64,000 bases of DNA, taken from Rhynchospora pubera (lineage: Eukaryota; Streptophyta; Magnoliopsida; Poales; Cyperaceae). The notes under the pieces are model-generated. The model was not told where the DNA came from, did not search any database, and saw nothing but the letters and a program-made list of their open reading frames with translations. Positions 1-11,262 of the stretch are shown here, piece by piece. Position 1 is the first letter of the stretch, and each line of letters opens with the position of its first letter. The position numbers and the translations under genes were made by a program. The stretch spans positions 117,232,752-117,296,751 of the forward strand of contig CM051462.1 of NCBI GenBank assembly GCA_028095005.1, given 5' to 3'.

Positions 1-54
1 AAAATTTCATTAATATACAGCATATACCTCAGTTTAGTTGTATTAAATTTCCAG

Positions 55-1299
55 GCCAAGTTATAACGGGCAGCTGGGATAAGACACTGAAGTGCTGGGA
101 CGTAAGAGGTGCTAGTGGACCTGAGCACACACTAGTAGGGACATACCCCCAGCCAGAACGGGTTTATTCGCTCTCATTGGTTGGGAACAAGCTTGTGGTG
201 GCAACAGCTGGTCGGCACATAAATGTTTACGATCTCCGCAATATGTCCCAGCCTGAGCAAAGACGTGAATCTTCCCTCAAGTATCAGACCCGGTGTGTTA
301 GGTGTTATCCCAATGGAACAGGTGTCAAGTTTGGTACATTTGTAAGTCTTTTTTTTTTTTCATTTCAAAGTATGGTACAGTGAACAACTTTGTTTGCTGG
401 CTGTAGGTTTTGCTCTTAGCTCTGTTGAAGGAAGGGTTGCAATGGAGTTCTTTGACATGTCAGAAACAGCACAGACTAAAAAGTAAAAAACTGTATATTT
501 GTAGATGAATAATGTACATGCTAGAATTTACATATGTTAAAAGGAATATGATGAAGACCTGATATGTGGTTTCTGTCACACAGGTATGCATTCAAGTGCC
601 ATAGAAAAACTGAGAATGGAAGGGATATTGTGTATCCAGTTAATGCCATGGCTTTCCATCCAATGTAACCTGCTCCTCTCTCTCTGTCTCTCTCCCTCTT
701 GCCATCTGCATCTCTCTCTATCTGTTTCTCATGCTCCCATGGACATTGTTACAATGTTTTTTGTCATTTTCTTATACTGATCTTAGAAAATACTAAAAGT
801 ATGAGATATTTTTGATGCAGTTATGGTACTTTTGCAACGGGAGGGTGCGATGGTTATGTAAATGTATGGGATGGCATTAACAAGAAACGACTTTACCAGG
901 TAAACTCTTCCTTCATTGCCGAACAAGTAGAATTTACTGTATATAGGCCAATTGAAGGTAACTTATTCGTCTGTTTTTTTTATCAGTACTCGAAGTATCC
1001 TACCAGCATTTCAGCTTTGTCATTTAGCCGAGATGGACGCCTTCTTGCAGTGGCATCCAGTTACACATTTGAAGAAGGAGATATTCCGTAAGAAATGATT
1101 GTTTATTTACTAGTTGCAGCCATACTCAACACTGATACTAAATTACCACACCATAAGCTTATGGTGTTAACTGCAACTGCTATTCAATTGTCTTCTCCAT
1201 TTGCTTCTTTTCAGACATGAACCTGATGCAATCTTTATTCGGTCTGTGAATGAAGTGGAGGTCAAACCGAAGCCCAAGACAGTGCCAGCACCATCATAA
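55..1299 (+). CDS. BUB3: Mitotic checkpoint protein BUB3, C-terminal exons (cut by window edge)
   Basis: WD40 beta-propeller protein of the spindle assembly checkpoint. It binds kinetochores with BUB1/MAD3 partners and delays anaphase until chromosomes attach. Six exons read through: 55-321, 407-482, 584-664, 821-899, 987-1087 and 1215-1299, all with GT..AG introns and matching phases. The joined protein shows typical plant BUB3 stretches: GSWDKTLKCWDVRG, the exon junction giving NGTGFALSSVEGRVAMEFFD, GTFATGGCDGYVNVWDG, and the family's end SHEPDAIF-like plus EVEVKPKPKTVPAPS before TAA. The 5' exons with the first WD repeats lie outside the window. Nothing looks broken, so this is probably a working gene. 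Family identity is firm; which paralogue (BUB3.1 or BUB3.2 type) is not resolved. Confidence 0.95.
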
Positions 1300-2375
1300 A
1301 TTTTGCTTTTGAATAATGAAGGATAGAAGCTCGTAGTTTTTAGGGATCAGAGGAGATTTTAGTGTCTGAATGCACTGTATAAATCTCCTTTAGTCCATTT
1401 TACTCTTCTTGTATGTTGTTGATAGAAATGAGAATTGATTCTACTTCTGTGTGTATTGGTGAAGAAGGCTAGATCAGGAAGTTGTAGTTTCTATGCAACT
1501 GAAAATGAGACTTTTGGTGCACTTCATTTTCGATTTTTCTTTGAGTTTGACTTCAGATTTTCGTATAAAGAGAACTGAAGACTTATTAGGTGTTTCCCAG
1601 TGATGTGAAATTAATGTGTATCTAGAGGCTTAGCATTTTTTATGCTGTTGTGGGAAATGTTACTTTTTCTTTGTTATTTAGTATTGATGCTGCCTATATA
1701 GTCAGTTTCATGGGTTAGAGCATAATAGAAAACGAGCTAGTCCATTTTTGAGTGAAGGATTTGTTTTTCATTTGGCTAGTTACACTTAACTTTTAAGTTT
1801 TAACTTGCACTTTATTTTTTTTGAGGTAATTAACTTGCACTTGGTCATAATTAAGTGGTAATAAATTAAGGAAAAGAAATGATCGATTTCTTTGTGTACT
1901 TCGATTCGGATTTAGTTAGTGTTGTGTAGCGTTGAAAATTTTGCTGGTTGTATTTATGGCCATCGAAGTTTCCTTTTATCATTCCATGTTGCGCATTGTT
2001 GGAAAGGTATGCAGGAGTAACGACAGGAGAACAGCATACACGTTTGCAAAGAATTAACAAAGCTTAAAGACAAATGACTTCTGCAACGAGATAACTACGT
2101 AACTACGTTCAAAATAGAAGCACAACAAAATTTACTTTCTAATTCTGTGATTCAATAATCCTCTACGAAATTCCCAAAATTATGTATATCAAATGATGAA
2201 TTCTATAAAATCTAGTTAAGAATTGTTAGCTATTTTATATTACACATGAATGAAATAATCCTACAAAATTTAAACTCCAGCATTACTTCTACTTCTTGAT
2301 AGCTCAAATTCAGCGGAGACAGAAAGAACAGTTATGCATTTATTTTTTCAAATTTACAATCCTATATATATATTT
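1300..2375. other. BUB3 3' flank and intergenic DNA
   Basis: The first ~350 bases after the BUB3 stop should be its 3' UTR, with T-rich stretches but no single decisive polyadenylation signal. The remainder is AT-rich and I see no gene; the short ORFs lack coding character. Confidence 0.5.
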
Positions 2376-3168
2376 TTTGGAAGAACTGACAGGGGCTGTC
2401 AATTAAGAACAGGAAAGGAAATAACAACAGAAAGGGAAAAAAACAGAAATAACGGAGATTAAAGCCATCTAAAGCAAGCCATCGCCTCCTGAGAAACTCT
2501 AGCCACCGTGGCGGTAGTAGAGCAAGTGGTATGCCGATAGATAGAATTGTTTCTTTCAATCCACACACCAAAAGGTAACCGCTAGCCAAACATGTAGCCT
2601 GTCATTTGAGCCTAAAGCCATGAAGGAGGAGATAAGTGATTCTTGCACAAGTGGGAGACAGCCGGGGGTTGGGGGGGCGGGGCATTCGAAAGATGCCTAA
2701 TAGTGTTCCAGACTTCATTAACAAAGGGACACTGGAAGAACAGGTGCATGGAGTCTTCAAAGGCTTGAGCAGTGCAGAGAACGCATGGACTTCCAAGGGA
2801 GATGTGGTGCCTCTGTAATTGCTGCTGCGTGAGGAGGCAGTTATTGAACAGCAAGTGAAGAAAGAATTTGACAGTTGGTCATACTTTCAGTCTCCAGCAA
2901 TTCATGAAGGGAGAGGGAGTTCTGGTCTTTCCAGCTAAAGCAAGCAAGAGGTAAGCTGAGGAAACTGAGAAGGTGCCGCTGCTAGACCAGCGAAAGGAGA
3001 CAGTGTCAGCCTGAGTGCTGAACGCTACATTCTGTGAGCTAGGCATATGATGTTTTCTTTGAAGTTACGAGGCATTGGCAGCAGTTGGTTGAGCAAGGGA
3101 AAAGCTTCACGAAGGCTATTTTTCGACCTTGGAGGTTTAACAGACTGTTTGAGATAGTAGAACAGCGA

Positions 3169-3203
<35 letters not shown>

Positions 3204-3300
3204 TGTCAAACCAAAAAGATGTGCTGGCGCCATATATGCAATACAAAAATTACCATTACTACTGGTGGTTACCGCAAAAAGATGGCACATGTTCTCAATT
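2376..3300 (-). mobile_element. LINE (non-LTR retrotransposon) remnant, zf-RVT region and 3' tail
   Basis: Minus-strand frames resemble the end of plant LINE reverse-transcriptase ORFs. At about 3230 there is the motif ASTSFWFDNW, usual before the zf-RVT domain. At 2854-2612 follows a zf-RVT-like stretch with CVLCTAQAFEDSMHLFFQCP (cysteines and histidine of the zinc-binding motif) and VWNTI. At 2590-2380 comes the weakly conserved tail. The frames are shifted against each other and the RT core is missing, so this is a dead, 5'-truncated copy. A run of 31 C residues interrupts it at 3170-3200. I found no clear target-site duplication. Confidence 0.75.
3170..3200. repeat. Poly(C) tract, 31 bases
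   Basis: Uninterrupted C run inside the LINE remnant. It creates apparent poly-Gly and poly-Pro ORFs on either strand, which are not genes. Such a run is unusual in AT-rich plant DNA and its length is easily misread by sequencers. Confidence 0.9.
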
Positions 3301-4692
3301 TTAATTTGTACATAGAGTAAACTAATAGTACGAGCTCTTGAGTCTTGACGAACTTATCAACTTATTAGTTATTATTATTAAATCTATTTAAAAAAAACTT
3401 ATTATAATCAAATATCTTTTTAAGGGTCTCTTTCGTATAGAGGGTTACCTCCGAAGCCTCATCTTAACAAATTTCATTTCCCTCGATAAAATAAGGTGAA
3501 ATAATATAAGCTGTCTATTATTTATATCATCATATTGATCGATCGAATGTTATATAGACATGCACATATAATTTCTTTAACCTGCTAAAAGAAAATGTTG
3601 AAAAAAGAACTAGCTAGTCAAATAATTTTTATTCCTAAGAAATTTTAAAGAAGTATATCATAAGTTTAATAGAGATGTTTTACTTTTATCATTAATGCTA
3701 GATTCGCAAACATGATTTAACGTTTTTACTAATCATAAAGTAGCGAATAGTATGTTTTATTAATGACACATAAACTACTTAGGATCACCCCAACCCCCAC
3801 CCAATAAATTTTTTTAATAGAGATGGAGCCAAAAAACATGTAATTTCTTTTTAAATTAAATGTATGTGCGTGACTTGAATCTTAATACTGGATATTATTT
3901 TGGACAATACAAAGAATATATAATCATTGATAACCGTATCTTGTTAGTATTTTGTAAATATATACAAAGGTTATTAAATTCTTCTTTTCGATGACCTTAC
4001 ATGCATATTTTAATCCGGTACTTCTCAATACAAAAGATGTGTAGTTCATAGGGAAACATATTTAATAATTTTTCAGTGCTCTTAATAATGTTACAACTCA
4101 TAAAAGAAAAAAAATTGAGAACAGGGTTTAGACTCGACAAAAACGGCCGGATCCAACCTCTCTGCGAAGTGCCCGAAACGAAACTAGGGGATGAGGTGAG
4201 CTGAGGTACCGCTCAGTTGAACGAACAGATGAATCCTTCTCCTGATTCTTGATATGTTGGTCGGGTTACTGTTGAAGTGTTGATGGAACAATCTGAAAAC
4301 ATACCAAATTAAAACATACTCAAATTGAGAAGTAGAAAAAAAAAGGAAATTTTAATCGAATGAGAAAAACCTTATCAGTTATCATCAATTTGTACAACTT
4401 CCCAAAATTTCTTCATATTTCTCCTTCCCTATTCCCTACAAAATAATCATGAGGGTTAACTATAATATCAAATAACCTTTAAAATTATATTATCAAATAA
4501 ACAAAACTTAAAATGAAAAATATCCCTATTGGATATAATGAAATTAAAAAAAATTGAAAATTAAGAATAGAATGGAAATAGTACCCATTCATCATGCCAG
4601 GTTGCAGCTTGGGTCATGGAGTCACAATCATACTTCTGTTTTTCTATTTGTCATTCCCAGGCTGCGGCGGCTTAGGCCCTAGAATGACAGTA
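3301..4692. other. Intergenic, AT-rich
   Basis: No gene recognised. A short stretch at about 4146-4160 (GGCCGGATCCAACCT) also occurs at about 13010 inside a GGCCGG-rich repeat, so it is probably a repeat fragment. The 4600-4690 part contains proline/glycine-like minus-strand coding hints that run into the duplicated segment, but no supported protein. Confidence 0.4.
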
Positions 4693-6244
4693 GTTCTTTT
4701 GACTCCATCCACCGTTGGCGTTGTGGCTTGGGTCCTAGGATTATAATTTCTCAGGCTCCGGTCTTTTTTTCCCCGAAACCTTGACAGGAGTGGTAAAGAA
4801 AGGCTCTGGTCTTCTTCGTGCTTCCGGGGACAGATGCTGCTGGTGTTGTTGACTGGAGACTAAGTGCACCATGGCTGATCATCATCTCCAACAATTGAAT
4901 ATTTTTACCAACGAAATCAATTAGTTTCCTCCAACATCACAATTATTGAAGTTGTATTATCTTGTTGATTTCTTTTTATACTTCCTGCGGTTAAAGAACA
5001 AGCGTGGAAAAGTTTATGGAACTATTAGGATCTTATATAATCAAATCTGGTGTAATTTTGGTAGTTTTTAGTTCTGTTTTTTGGCTTTTTGGTAGCCTCT
5101 TTTTCTTTGGTGTATTTTTCTTTGGTTAATTTTTCTTCTCCTCATGTAACCTTTTTACATATTTTTCTTATTTAATGAAATTTTGCTAATTGGCAGTCGC
5201 CAACCGGCCCTCAAAAAGAAATCTGGTGTAGTTTACACAATTAGGAAATTCCAATGTATTGTGACTTTAAATGACATACAGTTTCAATATCACACGAAAC
5301 TTTTCTCTAGTTAGGTTTGTCACATTAAGTTGAAGGAACGTTTTATTTTTATTTTTATTTTATTTTTTTGTTATGGAAAAGGAGCAAATTCCTGTACAAT
5401 TAGCATTCTTTCTTTTTTACTTTTTTATACATTAGCAAACAAAACGACAACGATTATGAATATACTGAATAATAATAGTAACAGCGAGATTAGTTTGAAC
5501 TTTAAGCCTTTTTCAAATGAGTTAAAATATTTTAGAGAATTTTTTGTTTTTTTTCTCGATTTAATTAGTCGGGGCCAACTAGCGTGTCCAGCAAACTTTC
5601 GTTCATTCGTTCTCGATTGCTTAGTCGCGCTATGCAATTTGCCTAATAAATTTATTCTGCATTCGAGTCACAAACTTGTACAAAAAATTGTTTCAGCCGG
5701 ACGTTCGTGATTTTGAGGCCCCATTTGACGTACATAAGTGGCGCCGGGATTGAGAAATGATGGTGTCAAAATCTGACTAAATGAAATTATGAACTAAGAA
5801 AAAAAATTTAAGTATTAATTAATTATCTGAAACAATACCAGTCCTCATTAATCTTTCTTAACCAAAGCACATTGAGCATAATATTTTAGACCTAGAGGTG
5901 TGTGAATGTGTGTAATGCGGCCTTTGGTGCTATTAATTAATTTGTTGATTAACTTTTTTTTGTAACTTGTGAGGCTTACATACCTCTAAGATCAGGGAGT
6001 ATATAAATTTATCTTAATAAATCAACATATGATGGACTGCAAGATGCGTTGGGCTGGTCATCTAATGGACTTAATTTCTCTCAATCTTAACATAAATCAA
6101 ATGTACCTTAATTGTTTCCATATTATTAATTTCTTGGTTATCAAAAAAATTATTATTACTTTCTTAAGTAGTTGTTTTAGGGTTAATTGTTTCCATATAA
6201 ATACTTTCTTAATTAGTTGTTTTAGGAATAATTTGTTTCTATAT
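4693..6244. repeat. Segmental duplication, copy A (partner at 25248-26735)
   Basis: About 1.5 kb closely matches 25248-26735 in the same orientation, from GTTCTTTTGACTCCATCC to GGAATAATTTGTTTCTATAT. Differences are scattered substitutions and small indels; copy B has a small tandem expansion near 26460-26520. Copy A includes an old LINE tail with its target duplication, which copy B also has, so the LINE insertion is older than the duplication. A minus-strand frame (for example GSTKKTRAF, YHSCQGFGEKKTGA) is partly kept in both copies but I do not recognise it. Copy A ends where the 145 bp tandem array begins. Confidence 0.85.
5055..5218 (+). mobile_element. 5'-truncated LINE 3' tail with target-site duplication
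   Basis: Only the last ~164 bases of a LINE remain: T-rich 3' UTR, then TTAATGAAATTTTGCTAATT, GGCAGTCGCCAACC and a short A-rich end. The direct repeat AAATCTGGTGTA flanks it at 5043-5054 and 5219-5230. The same arrangement is present in the 25.6-25.75 kb copy. The tail resembles, in the opposite orientation, the LINE at 6510-6767. Confidence 0.75.
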
Positions 6245-8400
6245 AACAAATTGACAAAGCGAGTTTAGCTAGTATGTTCATTTATGTTTTTAAAGTCTAG
6301 TGCTTTTAATTTCAAATGGATTGTTTATTTTTTTCTCAAAATAAAAAAATGAAATTTATTCATCTGGCTATTCATTTCTTTTTTTATAACAAAATGACAA
6401 AGTGACTTTTGTTGGTATATTCATTCATGTTTTAAAAGTGTAATGCTCTAATTTCAAATGGACAATTTATTTTTTTTAATAGAAAAATATCTGGATTGTT
6501 CATTCTGTTTTTTTGAGGGTAGGGTGGCGATTGCCACAGTCCTACGGAAATTTTATTAATAAGAAAACAAAAAACAAAAGACAAAAGGTTTGATAATTTA
6601 CATCACGGTAGAGAAAAAAGTAAAAGACCTAATAAATCTACAATACTATACATGAACTTCCCACAACGCCATATCCTGAACAATTCTCCTAGAAACCTGA
6701 ACAACCGTCTGATTCTTGCCTTCAAAGATACGACTATTTCTCGCTTTCCAAATATTCCACATTGTGGGGATTGTTCATTCTGTTATTTTATAATAAAATG
6801 ACAAAGTGACTTCAGTTGGTCTGTTCATTCGTATTTAAAAAAGTCTAATGCTTTAATTTCAAATGGACTATTTATTTATTTATTTTTGAATAAAAAATGA
6901 AAAATATTCATCCTGGACTGTTCATTTCTTCTTTTATAACAAAATGACAAACTGACTAATGCTATAATTTCAAATGGACTTTAGTTGGTCTGTTCATTCA
7001 TGTTTTAAAAGTCTAATGCTATAATTTCAAATGGCCTGTTTATTTTCTTTTTTTTTTAAAAAAAAACTCATATGGACTGTTCATTTCTTTCTTTTTATAA
7101 GAAAATGACAAACTTTAGCTAGTTTGTTCATTCATGTTTTAAAAGTTTAATACTTTAATTTCAAATGGATTGTTTATTTTCTTTTTTCAAAATAAAAAAT
7201 GAAAATGAATCATCTAGACTATCATAGGTTTTTAAAACTAAATAAAAGTGACTTCAGCCAGTCTGTTCATTCATGTTTTAAAAGTCTAACTAATGCTATA
7301 ATTTCAAATAGACTATTTTATTTTTTTTATAACAAATTGACAAAGTGACTTCAGCTGGTCTGTTGATTCATGTGTTTTAAAGTCTAATGCTTTAATTTCA
7401 AATGGACTGTTATTTTCTCTCTTTTTAAATAAAAATGAAAAAGAATCATATGTACTGTTAATTTTTTTTAATAACCAAATGACTTCAGCTGGTTTGTTCA
7501 TTTATTTTTTAAATGTCTAATACTTTTAATTTCAAATGGACTGTTTAATTTCTTTTTTTTTTAAAAAATGAAAAAATTCATTTTGACTGTTCATTTCTTT
7601 TTTTATATATAATAAAATGATAAAGTGACTTCAACTGGTCCTTTCATTCATGTTTTAAAAGTCTAATGTTTTAATTTCAAATGGACTATTTATTTTCTTT
7701 TTTAAAATAAAAAAAATGAACAAGATTCATCTAGATTGTTCATTTCTTTTTTTATATAACAAAATTAAAAAGTGACTTCAGTCGGTCTGTTCATTCATGT
7801 TTTTTAAAGTTTAATGCTTTTAATTTCAAATGGACTATTTTTTCTTTTTTTAAATTTAAAAAACAAAAAAGGTTCATCTGGACTAATCATTTTTTATATA
7901 TAACAAAATGACAAAGTGAGTTCAGCTGGTTTCTTTATTCATGTTTTAAAAGTCTAATGCTTTTTATTTCAAATGGACAGTTTATTTTCTTATTTGAAAA
8001 TATAAAACGAAAAAAGAATCATCAGGACTATTCATTTCTTTTTTTATATAACAAAATGAAGCGACTTTAGCTGGTCTGTTCATTCATGTTTTAAAATTCT
8101 AATGCTTTAATTTCAAATGGACTATTAATTTTCTCTTTTTAAAATAAAAAAAAATCATCTGGATTGTTCATTTTTTTATATAATAAAATGACAAAGTGAT
8201 TTCAGCTGGTTTGTTCATTTCTTTTTTTTAATAACAAAATGACATAGTAAGTTTAGCTAGTTTGTTCATTCATGTTTTAAAAGTCTAATATTTAATTTCA
8301 AATAGATTATCTATTTTCTTTTTTGAAATAAAAAAATGAAAAAAATCATCTGAACTGTACATTTTTTTTTATAACTAAATGACAAATTGACTTAAGTTGG
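6240..8400. repeat. Tandem repeat array, unit about 145 bp, ~14 copies
   Basis: The core TAATTTCAAATGGACTGTTT recurs about every 131-149 bases (near 7396, 7527, 7672, 7821, 7966 and 8109, with earlier and partial copies from 6308 and a last one near 8294). Each unit also contains ATAACAAAATGACAAAGTGA, GTTCATTCATGTTTTAAAAG and a T/A-rich spacer. Copies differ by many small changes and some are partly deleted (6960-7020), so the array is old. A LINE was inserted in it. No coding potential. Confidence 0.9.
6510..6767 (-). mobile_element. 5'-truncated LINE inserted in the tandem array
   Basis: Perfect 17 bp target duplication GGATTGTTCATTCTGTT at 6493-6509 and 6768-6784. On the minus strand it reads from a stretch resembling the LINE C-terminus (MWNIWKARNSRIFEGKNQ-like) to a 3' UTR with TGTGGCAATCGCCACCC and a terminal A run (T run at 6510-6516). 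The inserted sequence splits one unit of the 145 bp array, so it is younger than the array. Confidence 0.88.
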
Positions 8401-8974
8401 TTAAGTTGTGTCGTGCCGTGTTAAATAAGGTGTTTCATTAATCACAAATAACAAATCTTTTATTTTGCAAAATAATTTTTCTTATTTTCTATTTTCTTCC
8501 ATTTTCCGTGCAGTCATGTTTATAAGTTACTGAATTAGGTACTTGGTGGTAGAAACATAAATTGACATGACATAAATACACTAAGGATTTACAAGGTATA
8601 TCTTTGTCTAAGCAATATGAAATTTAATTTCCATCGTTGAGGTATACAATTCAGGGAATAAATTTGCACGGTATATCCTTAGCGTATTTATTCACATGGC
8701 TCGTATTATACCTTTTAATTTTCTACTGTTCATATCCGTTTCTACCTTTTGTTTTCCATCGCTATATATCTTATGTATATTTTCTAATGGAATTTCCAAA
8801 TCCAATTTATATCTTTCCATATACAATTTGTATCCAATTTCAGTATATTTGTTTGCAAAGAGTGACCACGTTTAATTAATTGCCATCTAGATGATAAATT
8901 GCCTTTTATACAACAATAATTAACAAATTTAATTACTATCTATATGATACATAAGAGATTGGTTTCCAACTTTC
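8401..8974. other. Intergenic, AT-rich
   Basis: No gene or repeat recognised. The only longer ORF (8637-8879) is a T-rich hydrophobic frame without recognisable similarity. Confidence 0.4.
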
Positions 8975-9090
8975 CCGAAATTATTTTATATAGGAATTTA
9001 GACGTAAAAAATTTTAATAGAAAGAATTATTATTATTATTTAATAAGAAGAAAGTTCGAATGCGTTTTATAAAAACATACAGTCTCTCTC

Positions 9091-9264
9091 CTTCCTACCC
9101 GTTTATAAAACGCGCTCGAAGGCTTCGAACGCGTTTTATAAACGGGTAAGAAGGGGAATAAATTCACCGCTCCAGTTATGTCTCAAAAGGCTGGTCAGAC
9201 TTTCGTACCTGTTTATAAAACGCGTTCGGAGCCTTCGAGCGCGTTTTATAAATGGGTAGGAAGG
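9091..9264. repeat. Two palindromes CGCGTTTTATAAACGGGT in left TIR
   Basis: Each consists of arms of about 24 bases (TACCCGTTTATAAAACGCG and its inverse) around a 10-14 base centre rich in TTCGA/CTTCG. A half site lies just outside at about 9060. Confidence 0.85.
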
Positions 9265-10127
9265 CGTAAATTTTCGAAATGGAGTTATTACCGTTTTCTT
9301 TCAAAATTAATAGGAAAATTAATGTGAAAATTTAGGTTACATTTATTTTTAAGGTTAAATTTATAATTTTTAAAATATCACATTTAATTTCATATTAATT
9401 TTATTTAAAAATGACATTCGAATATTAATTTTGACATTAATATCATTTTGTTTGAATAACTATCAAGAAAGTCACTTGATTTATTGCATTTCTCTCTTTT
9501 AATGATTAATTTATGATTTTAAAAACTTTTTTAGTAGTTTAGAGTGGTTTTTAGGTTTGCAAACTTTCAAAGTGGATTTTGGAGGTCTAGAGAGCATTTT
9601 TTGGCTCCGAAAATGGTCGTTACGGGATTTCACCCCGGTAAAATGTGTAGATCTCGTCGCCAGCTTTCCGAAATGTGCTTATTTGTCCCAAACGGACCTT
9701 CCTATCAAAAGTTATGCTTGTTTAATTTAAAGTTTTAATGTTCAATTTTTTTTAATTAAAAATTTATATTTCAATTATTTCCATATTATATATTATTTGA
9801 TTATGTACTGTTGACATAAAATAAAAAAAAAGGAGAGACTACAATGCAAAAAATAAGTTTGTAGAATTAAATAGTAAAAATACAGGGTCATCGGCGAATA
9901 ATTATTCAAACAAAATGATATTATACACATGTTCAAAAAAAAAATATGTGCAATTAAATGCATATAAAATATATGTGATATATTTGTTATATCTATTTAA
10001 TACATCTTTAATTGGAAATAAAATTTTGAGAATTTTGTAAATATGAAACATGCAGGGACCTTGTTGCAAAATATTATTTTTAATAAGTTAAATGTTGCGG
10101 TTTGAATGAAAAATATGAAAAACTAAT

Positions 10128-10315
10128 AACACGTTTATAAAACGCGCTTGAAGGCTCCGAACGCGTTTTATAAACGAGTACGAAGGTCTGACCAGCCTAA
10201 CTGAAGCGGTGAATTTATTCCCCTTCTTACCCGTTTATAAAACGCGTTCGAAGCCTTCGAGCGCGTTTTATAAACGGGTAAGAAGGAGAGAGACTGTACG
10301 CTTTTATAAAACGCG
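10128..10315. repeat. Two palindromes plus half site in right TIR
   Basis: Inverted counterpart of the left-TIR pair. The palindrome at 10223-10286 is nearly perfect. A half palindrome with GCGTTCGAAC follows at about 10302. Confidence 0.85.
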
Positions 10316-10412
10316 TTCGAACTTTCTTCTTATTAAAAAAAATAATAATAATTCTTTTTATTAAAATTTTTTGTGTCTGAATTCCTATATAAAATAATTT
10401 CGGCCAACTTTC

Positions 10413-11262
10413 CATTGGACTAAAAACACAACAAAGAATTGCATACAATACCAATCTCCTCGTAGACAAACAACACAAAAAATCTACAGTCAACAAAATG
10501 AGCATCTCAAGTCTCAACCAGCACTAAGTCATACAAACACATGCACAAGCCCAACCATCAGATTTGCAAAAAGGAAGTTCAACAACAGTTGTGCTTTCCA
10601 GGCCTATTTACTTAGAATAATCTCTTTTCTTTCATCACTTTAGGCCTGGAACATTTTCTGACTTTACAGCAAATCCTTGGGTTCAAGGCTCATGTCACAA
10701 ACACCATACCAGTATAGGTTCTTTTGTACCAGAGACTGGTACCATGCACCTATTGGGTGTATCTCAGCAGCTTCTTTTTCTACCTCTTGTATTCAATATT
10801 TATCACCAGTCTGCACTTCCCCCATTGTCATCTACCAGCATCTCTCTTGGATTTTAGGCATCATGGCCTTCACTTCACTTCACTGTTTCTGTCCAAAATT
10901 TTAGATTAGACATTCAAAAGACACATCTGTGGCGTAAGTTTAACACAAGAACCAGTAAATGAACATAACTCAAAAAAGACATCATCCTTAGACATGATTT
11001 AATATTCTACTCATTGAACAAATGACTAATGAACTTTTACCACTTGTATGCTTATCAAAGGACTACAAGATTAACGAATAAAGTAAATAATTAGAACTTC
11101 TCATTTGCTAATGGAACTTAGTATTTCCAGCTATTGCATTTTGAGCTTATAATGACATATAAATAAACTAAGAACAAGTCAAAGATACAAGGCCTATGAA
11201 GTAGGACACAAGAAAAAACACTACACGGGACAAGTATAAGAAAATCTAGCAAAAAGAAAGCA
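10413..11262. other. Intergenic, possibly pseudogene flank
   Basis: Between the MULE and the ankyrin/RCC1 pseudogene fragment. Minus-strand frames at 10910-10680 contain a piece (IHPIGAWYQSLVQKNLYWYG) that could be an old exon but cannot be assigned and has stops around it. Nothing else seen. Confidence 0.35.

Larger units (their letters stand above)
8975..10403. mobile_element. Non-autonomous MULE with long TIRs carrying palindromes
   Basis: A 9 bp target duplication, CCAACTTTC, lies at 8966-8974 and 10404-10412. TIRs of about 280-290 bp begin CCGAAATTATTTTATATAGG on both sides. Inside each TIR are two long palindromes built from ACCCGTTTATAAAACGCG and its complement (9091-9153, 9202-9264; 10128-10186, 10223-10286). 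The outermost 20 bases include a TATA-like CTATATAAAATAA that reads outward at both ends. The ~850 bp interior is AT-rich and encodes no transposase; a short frame at 9544-9738 is unassigned. The 9 bp duplication and long TIRs fit Mutator-like elements. The same terminal sequence starts a second segment at 37477. Confidence 0.85.

Noticed and set aside
3025..3315. Gly-rich or Pro-rich proteins
   Set aside because: They come only from the 31-base C run inside a LINE relic.
5330..5710. 126-residue plus-strand ORF
   Set aside because: T-rich, no domain, and the frame is not kept in the duplicate at 25.9-26.2 kb.
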